Both the position numbers and the translations under genes were made by a program. This document shows, piece after piece, positions 1 to 8,072 of a stretch of 18,327 nt of DNA. The stretch spans positions 1 through 18,327 of the forward strand of contig NZ_DATGQG010000099.1 in the NCBI RefSeq assembly GCF_035304305.1. Reading direction: 5' to 3'. Positions within the stretch are counted from its first letter, which is position 1. Each line of letters starts with the position of its first letter. This DNA is from Ferrovibrio sp035304305. GTDB lineage: Bacteria > Pseudomonadota > Alphaproteobacteria > Ferrovibrionales > Ferrovibrionaceae. The notes beneath the pieces are model-generated. The model was given only the letters and a program-made list of their open reading frames with translations. It did not search any database and was not told where the DNA came from.

Positions 1-33
1 GGTATCGTCATTGCCGCAGAACGGACAACGCAT
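1..33 (-). CDS. nrdR: NrdR transcriptional repressor, N-terminal fragment (runs off the window)
   Basis: Only the first 11 codons are inside the window, reading MRCPFCGNDDT from an ATG at 33-31. This is the start of the NrdR zinc ribbon, whose first Cys-x-x-Cys pair is visible. NrdR is an ATP-cone repressor of ribonucleotide reductase genes. A GGGGGA ribosome binding site lies about ten bases upstream of the ATG. The gene follows glyA in the same direction after 32 bases, which is the usual rpiB-glyA-nrdR order in alphaproteobacteria and supports the call despite the short fragment. The ATP-cone domain is outside the window. Confidence 0.85.
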   Translation of the reverse strand, partial: MRCPFCGNDDT

Positions 34-65
34 GATCGGCTTTCCCCCGCCTTATGATTATGATT

Positions 66-1373
<1,308 letters not shown>

Positions 1374-1392
1374 CGTCTACTCCGTCAGAAAC

Positions 1393-1839
1393 TTATTGGG
1401 CGGACTCGCCCAGCTTGGCGACCCGGCGTGCATGACGGCCGCCCTCGAAAGGTGTTTCAAGGAAAACCTTCAGGCAGTCCTTGGCTGTATCGACGCCGAT
1501 CAGCCGGGCGCCCAATGCAATGACATTGGCATCGTTATGCTGACGCGAGAGACGCGCGCTCAGGCTGTCATGCACCAAAGCGGCGCGACAGCCCGGGATG
1601 CGGTTGGCGGCAATCGAAATGCCGATTCCGCTGCCGCAGACGGCCACGCCGAACTGCGCGTCGCCCCGGGAGACGGCCTCGCCCAATGCACGGCCAAAAT
1701 CGGGATAATCGACGCTTTCGGCGCTCAGGGTGCCAAGGTCCACGACAGGGTAGCCCTGGCCCTTCAACTCGTCGCGAAGCAGGTTTTTCAGTTCGAAACC
1801 CGCATGGTCGGCAGCGAAAGCAACCGTAGGCTTGGACAT
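1393..1839 (-). CDS. rpiB: Ribose-5-phosphate isomerase B
   Basis: A protein of 148 residues, the usual RpiB length, that interconverts ribose 5-phosphate and ribulose 5-phosphate in the non-oxidative pentose phosphate pathway. The N-terminus MSKPTVAFAADHAGFELK carries the DHAG phosphate-binding motif. The active-site segment AVCGSGIGISIAANR keeps the cysteine expected to act as catalytic base, and SRQHNDANVIALGARLIG is the family signature. The frame stays open another 56 codons upstream, but that stretch crosses the intergenic region and has no RpiB homology. The ATG at 1839 has GAGG about nine bases upstream and is the better start. It is first in the rpiB-glyA-nrdR group. Confidence 0.95.
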   Translation of the reverse strand: MSKPTVAFAADHAGFELKNLLRDELKGQGYPVVDLGTLSAESVDYPDFGRALGEAVSRGDAQFGVAVCGSGIGISIAANRIPGCRAALVHDSLSARLSRQHNDANVIALGARLIGVDTAKDCLKVFLETPFEGGRHARRVAKLGESAQ

Positions 1840-1961
1840 CGGCGGGCACCTCGGGGAAGAACGGCCGGACCCTACAATATCCAGTGGCCAGTGCCAACCC
1901 CAGCACCAAGTATAATGCGCCAGCCGGAAGCCACGGGAATGGAAAGAGAACGCGGAAAACC

Positions 1962-1993
1962 AAGAAAAAGGGCCCGGCATTGCTGCCGGGCCC
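1962..1993 (-). terminator. Rho-independent terminator of livK
   Basis: A perfect 10-bp stem (GGGCCCGGCA, loop, TGCCGGGCCC) at 1970-1979 and 1984-1993 has a four-base loop. Read on the minus strand it is followed by five T, C, TT. It lies about 22 bases after the livK stop codon. A smaller hairpin, TCCGG-CAAA-CCGGA at 2000-2013, sits between the stop codon and the main stem. The placement closes the liv operon and insulates rpiB, which starts 120 bases further on in the same direction. Confidence 0.9.
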
Positions 1994-2015
1994 GTCTTCT
2001 CCGGCAAACCGGAAC

Positions 2016-3116
2016 TTAGTTGACGTAGTCGTAGGAACCGTTCTTCCAGACGTAGACCTTGTAGGCCGGGGTGGTGGTATCACCCTTCTCGTCGAAGGAC
2101 ACCTCATTCAGCACGGTGCTGAACTTGTTCGCCCGGATTGCCTTCTCCACGTCGCCGGTCTTGAACGACTTCGCCTTGGTGGCAGCCTCGGCCCAGATCT
2201 GGATCGCGGCATAGGTGTAGAGGGTGTAGCCCTCGGGGTCATAGCCTTGGGCCTTGAACTTGTCGACAACCGGCTTCGCGCTGGCGTTCTTGCGCGGATC
2301 GGCGTCGAAGGTCATCAGCGTGCCCTCACCGGCCGCGCCTGCAATGGCCCAGAACTGCTTGTCGACCAGAGCGTCACCGCCCATCAGCACGGCGTTAAGG
2401 CCCTGCTCCTTGGCCTGACGGACGATCAGGCCGCCCTCCGGATGATAGCCGCCGAGATAGATCAGTTCGATGCCGGCCTGCTTCATCTTCGAGACCAGCG
2501 CCGAGTAATCCTTCTCACCCGGCGTGATGGCTTCGTACATGGCCTCCTTCACGCCCTTGTCGTTCAGGCGCTTCTTGGTTTCGTCGGCAAGGCCCTGACC
2601 GTAGGCGGTCTTGTCGTGCAGGATGGCAACTTTCTTGCCCTTGTACTTCTCCATGATGTAGTCGCCGGCGACAATGCCCTGCTGGTCGTCACGGCCGCAG
2701 ACGCGGAAGACATTCTTGTAGCCACGCTCGGTAAGCTTCGGGTTGGTCGAAGCCGGCGTGATCTGCAGGATGTTCTCTTCCTTGTAGACGTCGGAAGCGG
2801 GGATCGACGAGCCCGAGCAGAAGTGGCCGATCACGGCAGCCACCCTCTCCTGCGCCGCGCGGTTCGCGACAGCGACGGCCTGCTTCGGATCGCACTGGTC
2901 GTCGCCGAGGATCAACTCGACCTTCTGACCATTCACGCCACCCTTGGCGTTAAGGTCGGCGACCGCCATTTCGGCGCCGCGCTTCATCTGCTCGCCGAAG
3001 CTGGCGAGCTGGCCGGTGATCGGACCATGGAGTGCAATCTTCACCTGCGCCGAAGCGGTACCGGCGAAAAGCCCGACAGCGGCCACAACGGCCAAACCGG
3101 TTGAGAATTTAAGCAT
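2016..3116 (-). CDS. livK: Branched-chain amino acid ABC transporter, periplasmic substrate-binding protein
   Basis: A protein of 366 residues in the LivJ/LivK family. Residues 1-23 form a Sec signal peptide (hydrophobic core from about residue 7, ending ASA before Gln24). The mature part begins VKIALHGPITG, typical for the family. Cys75 and Cys100 match the disulfide pair of leucine/isoleucine/valine-binding proteins. It captures amino acids in the periplasm and delivers them to LivHM. The ATG at 3116 has an AGAGGA ribosome binding site. It is the last gene of the liv cluster, 65 bases after the small membrane protein gene, with its own likely promoter and a strong terminator; this fits a binding protein needed in excess over the membrane complex. 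The exact ligand (Leu/Ile/Val or another amino acid or amide) cannot be read from sequence. Confidence 0.93.
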   Translation of the reverse strand: MLKFSTGLAVVAAVGLFAGTASAQVKIALHGPITGQLASFGEQMKRGAEMAVADLNAKGGVNGQKVELILGDDQCDPKQAVAVANRAAQERVAAVIGHFCSGSSIPASDVYKEENILQITPASTNPKLTERGYKNVFRVCGRDDQQGIVAGDYIMEKYKGKKVAILHDKTAYGQGLADETKKRLNDKGVKEAMYEAITPGEKDYSALVSKMKQAGIELIYLGGYHPEGGLIVRQAKEQGLNAVLMGGDALVDKQFWAIAGAAGEGTLMTFDADPRKNASAKPVVDKFKAQGYDPEGYTLYTYAAIQIWAEAATKAKSFKTGDVEKAIRANKFSTVLNEVSFDEKGDTTTPAYKVYVWKNGSYDYVN

Positions 3117-3148
3117 GGGTTCCTCTCCCTGTGTGATACCCTGAAAAA

Positions 3149-3177
3149 ACTGTAATCAGTCCAAGAGCCTTCGGCAA
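3149..3177 (-). promoter_or_regulatory. Likely sigma-70 promoter of livK
   Basis: On the minus strand, TTGCCG (3177-3172) and TACAGT (3154-3149) are separated by exactly 17 bases, each matching four of six consensus positions. The predicted start near 3142 leaves a short leader containing the livK ribosome binding site. The same bases also form a weak ACTG-ATTA-CAGT hairpin followed by six T, which could partly terminate transcripts arriving from livF. The two readings are not exclusive. No experimental support. Confidence 0.4.
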
Positions 3178-3181
3178 CAAC

Positions 3182-3532
3182 CTATGGTACCTGCTGTTTG
3201 CTGCGCCAGCCGAACAGCCCGGTACGCTCATAGAGCCAGGGGTATTGGTGGACCATCAGGTCCACCAGGGTCAGCCGGAACCCCAAGGTCGCCAGGCCGA
3301 AGATGACCGCCGCCGAAACCAGAAACGGGATGAGGGCCAGAAGCTGCTCCTTGAACAGGGCATAGGCCAGGAAACGCTCGGAGGCGGCGAGCAACAGGCT
3401 GTAGGGAATGACATTCCAGTAGGGCCGCCAGGTGGCGGCAATCGCCTGCCCCATCATAAAGCCGCAGCCACCGGCCAGAACGACCGTAAGGCCGATGAAT
3501 ACGCCCAGACTGGAGCCCAGGATTTCCGTCAC
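3182..3532 (-). CDS. Small three-helix membrane protein of the liv operon (DUF6867-like)
   Basis: A protein of 116 residues starting at GTG (3532), which overlaps the livF stop in a four-base GTGA junction, so it is translationally coupled. Three hydrophobic segments are visible at about residues 8-30, 42-60 and 66-86, followed by a polar tail with VDLMVHQYPWLYERTGLFGW. It resembles small alphaproteobacterial proteins that sit beside branched-chain amino acid transporter genes; I recall the family as DUF6867 but cannot verify the number. Function is unknown. The strict coupling to the ATPase genes suggests an accessory role in the transporter, such as assembly or stability, but this is inference from position only. 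Confidence 0.8.
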   Translation of the reverse strand: MTEILGSSLGVFIGLTVVLAGGCGFMMGQAIAATWRPYWNVIPYSLLLAASERFLAYALFKEQLLALIPFLVSAAVIFGLATLGFRLTLVDLMVHQYPWLYERTGLFGWRSKQQVP

Positions 3533-4242
3533 CCGTGACCTCCTTCCAGATAGGCTGCCCGGATCTGCTCGTCGGCCAGAAGGTCCGTCCCCCTGCCGGT
3601 CATCGTTATCTTGCCATTGACCAGGACGTAGCCCCGATGGGCCAGCTTCAGCGCGTGATAGGCGTTCTGCTCCACCAGCAGCACCGTGACCTTATCCCGC
3701 TGGTTGATCTCCTGGATGATGGAGAAAATCTGTTTCACGACAAGGGGGGCAAGTCCCAGAGACGGCTCATCCAGCAGCAGCAGACGCGGACGGCTCATGA
3801 GTGCACGTCCAATTGCCAGCATCTGCTGCTCGCCGCCGGACAGGGTGCCGCCGCGCTGATCTCGCCGTTCCTTCAGACGCGGAAAAAGCGTGAAAACACG
3901 TTCGAGATCATCATTGAAATGAGCAGGGTCTGCCGCCACCGCTCCCATCTGCAGATTCTCCACAACCGTCATACGGGGAAAAATCCGCCGTCCTTCAGGG
4001 GAATGCGCCAGGCCGAGGCGTACCAGTTCATGCGTCGGCACGCCGACAATGTTCTTGCCGGAGAGAAGGACAGTCCCATGCCGCGGCCTCGGATTGCCGC
4101 AGATGGTCATCAGCAGGGTCGACTTGCCGGCGCCGTTCGCGCCGATCAGGGCCACGATTTCGCCCTCGCCGACCTCGAGATCAACGCCCTTCAGCGCGTG
4201 CACGGCGCCGTAATAGGTATGGAGCCCGGAAATGCTCAGCAT
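3529..4242 (-). CDS. livF: Branched-chain amino acid ABC transporter, ATP-binding protein LivF
   Basis: An ABC ATPase of 237 residues, the usual LivF length. Walker A is GANGAGKS at 34-41, the signature is LSGGEQ at 134-139, Walker B is LLLLDEP with Asp158 and Glu159, and the LVEQN switch region follows. The stretch EGRRIFPRMTVVENL is typical of LivF. With LivG it forms the cytoplasmic ATPase pair that powers LivHM. The start ATG shares one base with the livG stop (TGATG), and the gene end overlaps the next gene by four bases, so translation is coupled on both sides. Confidence 0.96.
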   Translation of the reverse strand: MLSISGLHTYYGAVHALKGVDLEVGEGEIVALIGANGAGKSTLLMTICGNPRPRHGTVLLSGKNIVGVPTHELVRLGLAHSPEGRRIFPRMTVVENLQMGAVAADPAHFNDDLERVFTLFPRLKERRDQRGGTLSGGEQQMLAIGRALMSRPRLLLLDEPSLGLAPLVVKQIFSIIQEINQRDKVTVLLVEQNAYHALKLAHRGYVLVNGKITMTGRGTDLLADEQIRAAYLEGGHG

Positions 4243-5072
4243 CAGGCCGCTCCCGCTTCATCGGCATCCGGCTCGCCGAGATAGGCGCGAATGACGGCAG
4301 GATCGTTCCGGATTTCCTCGGGCGTGCCGTCGGCAATCTTGCGGCCATAATCCAGTACGATGATGTGATCCGAAATCTGCATCACCACGCTCATGTCGTG
4401 TTCGATCAGCAGCACACCGCAATCATGTTTGTCCCGGATGAAACGCAGCAGCCTGTTCAGGTCCGCAGACTCGCGCGGATTAAGGCCGGCAGCAGGCTCG
4501 TCGAGACACAGCAGGGCCGGCTCGGTGCACATCGCGCGGGCGATCTCCAGACGCCGCTGCCCGCCATAGGGCAGCGAGCCGGCCTGTTCATCCGCAACCT
4601 CGGTCAGGTTGGTCTGCTCCAGCCAGTAGCGCGCCAGATCGACCGCCTCGGCTTCAGCCTTGCGGTAGCCCTTCCAGCCGAACAGGCCGAGGAAGGTGTA
4701 TCCGGAGGCCCGCATCAGCTTGTTGTGCTGCGCGACGATCAGGTTCTCAAGAACCGTCATTTTCGGGAAGAGCCGGATGTTCTGGAACGTGCGGGCCACC
4801 CGCGCCTTGCCAGCAATCTCGTTGCCGTACATCCGCTCGAGCTGGAACTCGCCCGCCGCATTGGTCAGCAGCAGCCGTCCGACCGTCGGCCGGTAAAACC
4901 CGGCCAGACAATTGAAGACCGTCGTTTTTCCTGCGCCGTTCGGGCCGATGATCGCCGTGATCTCATGCGGCATTGCATCGAAGGACACGTCATTCACCGC
5001 CACCAGGCCGCCGAAGCGCATGGTGAGGTGCTCGACCCGCAGCAGCGGCGTTACCGAACCGCGATCGCTCAT
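4242..5072 (-). CDS. livG: Branched-chain amino acid ABC transporter, ATP-binding protein LivG
   Basis: An ABC ATPase of 276 residues. Walker A is GPNGAGKT at 43-50 and Walker B is LLCLDEP followed by AAGLNP, the LivG hallmark. The signature motif is the degenerate LPYGGQ usual for LivG rather than LSGGQ. IIGPNGAGKTTVFNCLAGFY and ARTFQNIRLF are further family markers. It pairs with LivF. The ATG at 5072 overlaps the livM stop in an ATGA junction. The insert around EAEAVDLARYWLEQTNLTEVADEQ is normal for the family. Confidence 0.96.
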   Translation of the reverse strand: MSDRGSVTPLLRVEHLTMRFGGLVAVNDVSFDAMPHEITAIIGPNGAGKTTVFNCLAGFYRPTVGRLLLTNAAGEFQLERMYGNEIAGKARVARTFQNIRLFPKMTVLENLIVAQHNKLMRASGYTFLGLFGWKGYRKAEAEAVDLARYWLEQTNLTEVADEQAGSLPYGGQRRLEIARAMCTEPALLCLDEPAAGLNPRESADLNRLLRFIRDKHDCGVLLIEHDMSVVMQISDHIIVLDYGRKIADGTPEEIRNDPAVIRAYLGEPDADEAGAA

Positions 5073-6367
5073 GCCGCGCCTCCGGTCTGCGGCCGCTCGG
5101 CCAGACGGATCGTCGGTTCACGATGCGCCAGCAAGCCCTGCGGTCGCCAGATCATGATCAGCACCATGGCCGCGCCAAAAGTCAGCATGCGGAACAGCGA
5201 AAATTCGCGGGCGACTTCCGGCAGCAGCGTCAGGAACGCCGCGGCAAGCACGATGCCGGCCTGGCTGCCCATGCCGCCGAGAACGACGATGGCCAGAATG
5301 ACCGCCGATTCAATGAAGCTGAAACTCTCCGGGCTGATGAAGCCCTGGCGAGTGGCGAAGAAGGCGCCGGCAAAACCGCCGAACATGGCGCCGATGGCAA
5401 AGGCCGTCAGCTTGGTGTTGGTCGGATTGATGCCGAGCGCCTTGCAGGCGATCTCATCCTCGCGCAAGGCCTCCCAGGCCCGGCCGACCGGCAGCTTGCG
5501 GATGCGCATGGTGAAGAAATTGGTGATCAGCGCCAGCACCAGGATCACGTAGTAGAGAAAGATGATCCTGTGAATGGAGGCATATTCCAGACCAAACAGC
5601 TGATGGAATGCGGTCGTCCCGTCGGGTGGATCGGCGGAGAAAGGAAAGCCGAAGAAGGACGGCCGCTGGATGCCGCTGATGCCGTTTGAGCCGCGAGTCA
5701 CCTCGGTCCAGTTCAGCAGTACGATGCGGATGATTTCGCCGAATCCCAGAGTGACGATGGCAAGGTAGTCACCCCGAAGGCGCAGCACCGGGAAACCGAG
5801 TATCATTCCGAAGGTGGCGGCGAACAGGCCGGCGAGCGGCAGGCTCTCCCAGAAGCCGAAGCCGAAATGCAGCGACAGCAGCGCATAGCTGTATGCGCCG
5901 ACGGCGTAGAACGCGACATAGCCGAGGTCGAGAAGACCGGCCAGCCCGACCACGATGTTCAGCCCCCAGCCCAGCATCACATAGATCAGGACCACGGTGC
6001 CAAGGTCCACCACCGTGCGGTTGGCAAAAGGCAGCATCGGCATGATGATCGCGAATGCGATCAGCGCCGGCATGAGATATTTGTCCGCCTTGCTGCCCAG
6101 CCTGGTCAGCACGTCCCGCCTGGCTGGTGCGCTGGACTGCAATGGCTCCGGTCGCCCCTGACGGCTGCGGTACCAGTCCAGGAAGCCGAGCAGAACGAGC
6201 CGTCCCACGAACACGATCCCGGCCGCATAGGCAATCCAGTCAAAGCGGGTCCGGATACCCAGCGGCCCGCCGGTATCGACCGTCTCGAAGCCGAGCAGCG
6301 GAAGCGCCAGGAGGGCGCCCACGACGGCTGCCATAACCGCATCGCGCAAACGTTCGGCCAGGGTCAT
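5069..6367 (-). CDS. livM: Branched-chain amino acid ABC transporter, permease LivM
   Basis: An inner-membrane permease of 432 residues, close to the length of E. coli LivM. The first 110 or so residues hold two hydrophobic segments and a charged linker; the conserved core starts near YVMLGWGLNIVVGLAGLLDL. The cytoplasmic loop with RKLPVGRAWEALREDEIACKALGI is the EAA-like coupling segment that contacts the ATPases, and TKLTAFAIGAMFGGFAGAFFA is a family signature. Start and stop are coupled: one base separates it from the livH stop (TGACATG), and its stop overlaps the livG start. Confidence 0.95.
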   Translation of the reverse strand: MTLAERLRDAVMAAVVGALLALPLLGFETVDTGGPLGIRTRFDWIAYAAGIVFVGRLVLLGFLDWYRSRQGRPEPLQSSAPARRDVLTRLGSKADKYLMPALIAFAIIMPMLPFANRTVVDLGTVVLIYVMLGWGLNIVVGLAGLLDLGYVAFYAVGAYSYALLSLHFGFGFWESLPLAGLFAATFGMILGFPVLRLRGDYLAIVTLGFGEIIRIVLLNWTEVTRGSNGISGIQRPSFFGFPFSADPPDGTTAFHQLFGLEYASIHRIIFLYYVILVLALITNFFTMRIRKLPVGRAWEALREDEIACKALGINPTNTKLTAFAIGAMFGGFAGAFFATRQGFISPESFSFIESAVILAIVVLGGMGSQAGIVLAAAFLTLLPEVAREFSLFRMLTFGAAMVLIMIWRPQGLLAHREPTIRLAERPQTGGAA

Positions 6368-6368
6368 G

Positions 6369-7283
6369 TCACACTTTCTCCACTTCCGGACGCCCGAGCA
6401 GTCCAGTGGGACGGAAGATCAGGACGATGACGAGAATTGAGAATGCTGCGACGTCCTTGTACTCGCTGCTAAAATACGCCGCCCAGAAGGCCTCGATGAG
6501 GCCGATGAGGAGGCCGCCCAGCATCGCACCGGGAAGGCTGCCGATACCGCCAAGCACCGCCGCAGTGAAAGCTTTCAGGCCGGCCAGGAAACCGATGTAG
6601 AAATCCACCACGCCGTAGTAGAGCGTGGTCATCAAGCCCGCCACGGCGGCCAGGAAGGCGCCAAGAACGAAAGTCAGCGAAATCGTGCGATCGACGTTGA
6701 CGCCGAGCAGCGCCGCCATCGTGCGATCCTGCTCGCAGGCCCGCTGGGCGCGCCCCAGGGAAGTCGACGCGATCAGCCAGGAGAACGCGGCCATCAGCAG
6801 CACCGTCAGCACGATGATGATGATCTGCAGGTAGGACAGCGTTACCGAGAAGGTTTCACCCGACATCAGCTCGATGCCGCCCCGGATCATCGGCTGCAGC
6901 GGCTTGATGCGTGCACCCTGGGCGATCTGGACATAGTTCTGCAGGAAGATGGACATGCCGATCGCGGAAATCAGTGGTGCCAGGCGGAAGGATCCGCGCA
7001 GCGGCCGATAGGCGATGCGCTCGACCGTCCAGCCATAGAGGCCGGTTAGCAGCATGGAGACGATCAGGACGATCAGCAGCGCCAGCGGCACCCAGGTCAG
7101 TCCCACCAGCCCCAGCACGGAGAAGCTGATCACTGCGATGAAGGCGCCGATCATGTAGATCTCGCCATGCGCGAAGTTGATCATGCCGATGATGCCGTAA
7201 ACCATCGTGTAGCCGATGGCGATCAAGGCGTAGACAGCGCCGAGGGTAACGCCGTTGATCAATTGCTGAAGAAAGTACTCCAT
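6369..7283 (-). CDS. livH: Branched-chain amino acid ABC transporter, permease LivH
   Basis: An inner-membrane permease of 304 residues with roughly eight hydrophobic segments. The N-terminus FLQQLINGVTLGAVYALIAI and then GIIGMINFAHGEIYMIGAF are LivH signatures. The coupling loop reads TSLGRAQRACEQDRTMAALLGV. It forms the translocation path with LivM. A GGGGGA ribosome binding site lies just before the ATG at 7283. The gene follows the 67-residue protein gene after 15 bases. Confidence 0.95.
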   Translation of the reverse strand: MEYFLQQLINGVTLGAVYALIAIGYTMVYGIIGMINFAHGEIYMIGAFIAVISFSVLGLVGLTWVPLALLIVLIVSMLLTGLYGWTVERIAYRPLRGSFRLAPLISAIGMSIFLQNYVQIAQGARIKPLQPMIRGGIELMSGETFSVTLSYLQIIIIVLTVLLMAAFSWLIASTSLGRAQRACEQDRTMAALLGVNVDRTISLTFVLGAFLAAVAGLMTTLYYGVVDFYIGFLAGLKAFTAAVLGGIGSLPGAMLGGLLIGLIEAFWAAYFSSEYKDVAAFSILVIVLIFRPTGLLGRPEVEKV

Positions 7284-7298
7284 TATCCCCCGTCAGCC

Positions 7299-7502
7299 TC
7301 AGCGGCCCTGCTGCTTGTTGAGAACGTAGTGCAGCTTCCGAACCGCCAGTCGCGTCAATTCCTGCTGCGACAGTCGAGGGTCGCCAACCATGGACACTTC
7401 CGTCCCTGTGGCCGGATCGATGGCAATCACCTGCAGCGCCGCCCCGATACGGCGAAACTCGACAATCGCCTCCCCGCCACCGCTCCCTGTCGCGTGTGAC
7501 AT
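7299..7502 (-). CDS. Small conserved protein at the head of the liv operon (DUF6898-like)
   Basis: A protein of 67 residues. The core EAIVEFRRIGAALQVIAIDP and ATGTEVSMVG predicts beta strands, and the C-terminal half (ELTRLAVRKLHYVLNKQ) predicts a helix. There is no signal peptide or membrane segment. It resembles a short alphaproteobacterial family of unknown function; I recall DUF6898 but cannot check. It is the first gene of the liv group, 15 bases before livH, so it is probably co-transcribed. The ATG at 7502 has no strong ribosome binding site, so the first few residues are uncertain; the core from residue 11 on is what supports the call. Confidence 0.75.
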   Translation of the reverse strand: MSHATGSGGGEAIVEFRRIGAALQVIAIDPATGTEVSMVGDPRLSQQELTRLAVRKLHYVLNKQQGR

Positions 7503-7623
7503 GGAGGCTCAGTTACCATCACTTTGCGCGGCTGCTCAAGTGATATCGCAGGGTCTTTTGTCCCCATCGAATCACATGCGCGGGCATCCGGCCCGATGAA
7601 AACTTTGTCGGAGAGACCTCAGC

Positions 7624-7652
7624 TTGCCCGATTACCGCAAATATTTTATATT
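7624..7652 (+). promoter_or_regulatory. Likely sigma-70 promoter of the Rid-family gene
   Basis: TTGCCC at 7624-7629 and TATATT at 7647-7652 are separated by 17 bases, with four and five matches to consensus. The predicted start near 7659 leaves a leader of about 17 bases that contains GGAG at 7667-7670, five bases before the ATG. The surrounding AT-rich block stands out from the GC-rich window. Confidence 0.55.
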
Positions 7653-7660
7653 TAAAGTAA
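7632..7660. promoter_or_regulatory. 29-base imperfect palindrome over the -10 element, probable operator
   Basis: Two nested inverted repeats share one centre at 7646: AAATAT-TTT-ATATTT (7639-7653) and, outside it, TTAC (7632-7635) paired with GTAA (7657-7660). Only the three-base steps between the arms fail to match. The palindrome covers the spacer, the -10 element and the predicted start of the Rid-family promoter, where a dimeric repressor would block RNA polymerase. The regulator is not identifiable from this window. Confidence 0.5.
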
Positions 7661-7675
7661 CTTAGCGGAGCCATC

Positions 7676-8068
7676 ATGCAGACACTCAATCCCGCCGAAT
7701 GGGCCGCTCCCAAAGGCTATGCGAACGGCATCGCCGCGCAGGGACGCATGGTTTTCATTGCCGGCCAGATTGGCTGGAATGCCGAATCGCGATTCGAGAG
7801 CGACGACCTCGCCGATCAGACCCGGCAGTGCCTGCGGAACATCGTTCGTGTACTTGCAGAGGCGGGCGCCCGCCCCGAGCATATTGTCCGCATGACCTGG
7901 TATGTCGTCGACAAGCACGAATACCTCGCGCGCAGCAACGATCTGGGGAAGATCTACCGCGAGATCATCGGCAAGCATTATCCCGCAATGACGCTGGTGC
8001 AGGTGGCAGCGCTGCTCGAAGACCGGGCAAAGATCGAAATCGAGGCTACTGCCGTCATACCCGCCTGA
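7676..8068 (+). CDS. Rid-family (YjgF/YER057c/UK114) protein lacking the RidA arginine
   Basis: A protein of 130 residues, the normal single-domain Rid length. Visible family features are the FIAGQIGWN strand, the helix QTRQCLRNIVRVLAEAGA, HIVRMTWYVVD, and the C-terminal strand KIEIEATAVIP. Archetypal RidA hydrolyses reactive enamine/imine intermediates made by PLP enzymes and needs an arginine in the segment FPARS. Here the aligned segment is YPAMT, so methionine replaces it. That places the protein outside the classical RidA deaminases, and its substrate is unknown. The ATG at 7676 has GGAG at five bases. It stands alone, divergent from the liv operon and convergent with the valine operon with four bases between stops. 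Confidence 0.9.
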   Translation: MQTLNPAEWAAPKGYANGIAAQGRMVFIAGQIGWNAESRFESDDLADQTRQCLRNIVRVLAEAGARPEHIVRMTWYVVDKHEYLARSNDLGKIYREIIGKHYPAMTLVQVAALLEDRAKIEIEATAVIPA

Positions 8069-8072
8069 GAAT

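Noticed and set aside
1911..1916. A perfect TATAAT on the plus strand, with TATACT on the minus strand at 1914-1909
   Set aside because: No plus-strand gene follows. On the minus strand it could be the rpiB -10, but the matching -35 position reads CCCGTG, so I did not call a promoter.
1884..3104. A 406-codon open frame on the plus strand
   Set aside because: It is antisense to livK, which has a signal peptide, family motifs and matched regulatory signals. The plus-strand translation has no recognisable domain.
4365..5552. A 395-codon open frame on the plus strand across livG and livM
   Set aside because: It is a shadow of two well-supported liv genes in GC-rich DNA; no homology pattern or ribosome binding site.
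7581..7595. Small hairpin CGGGC-ATCCG-GCCCG in the liv/Rid divergent gap
   Set aside because: Only five base pairs with no T-tract on either strand; common by chance at this GC content.
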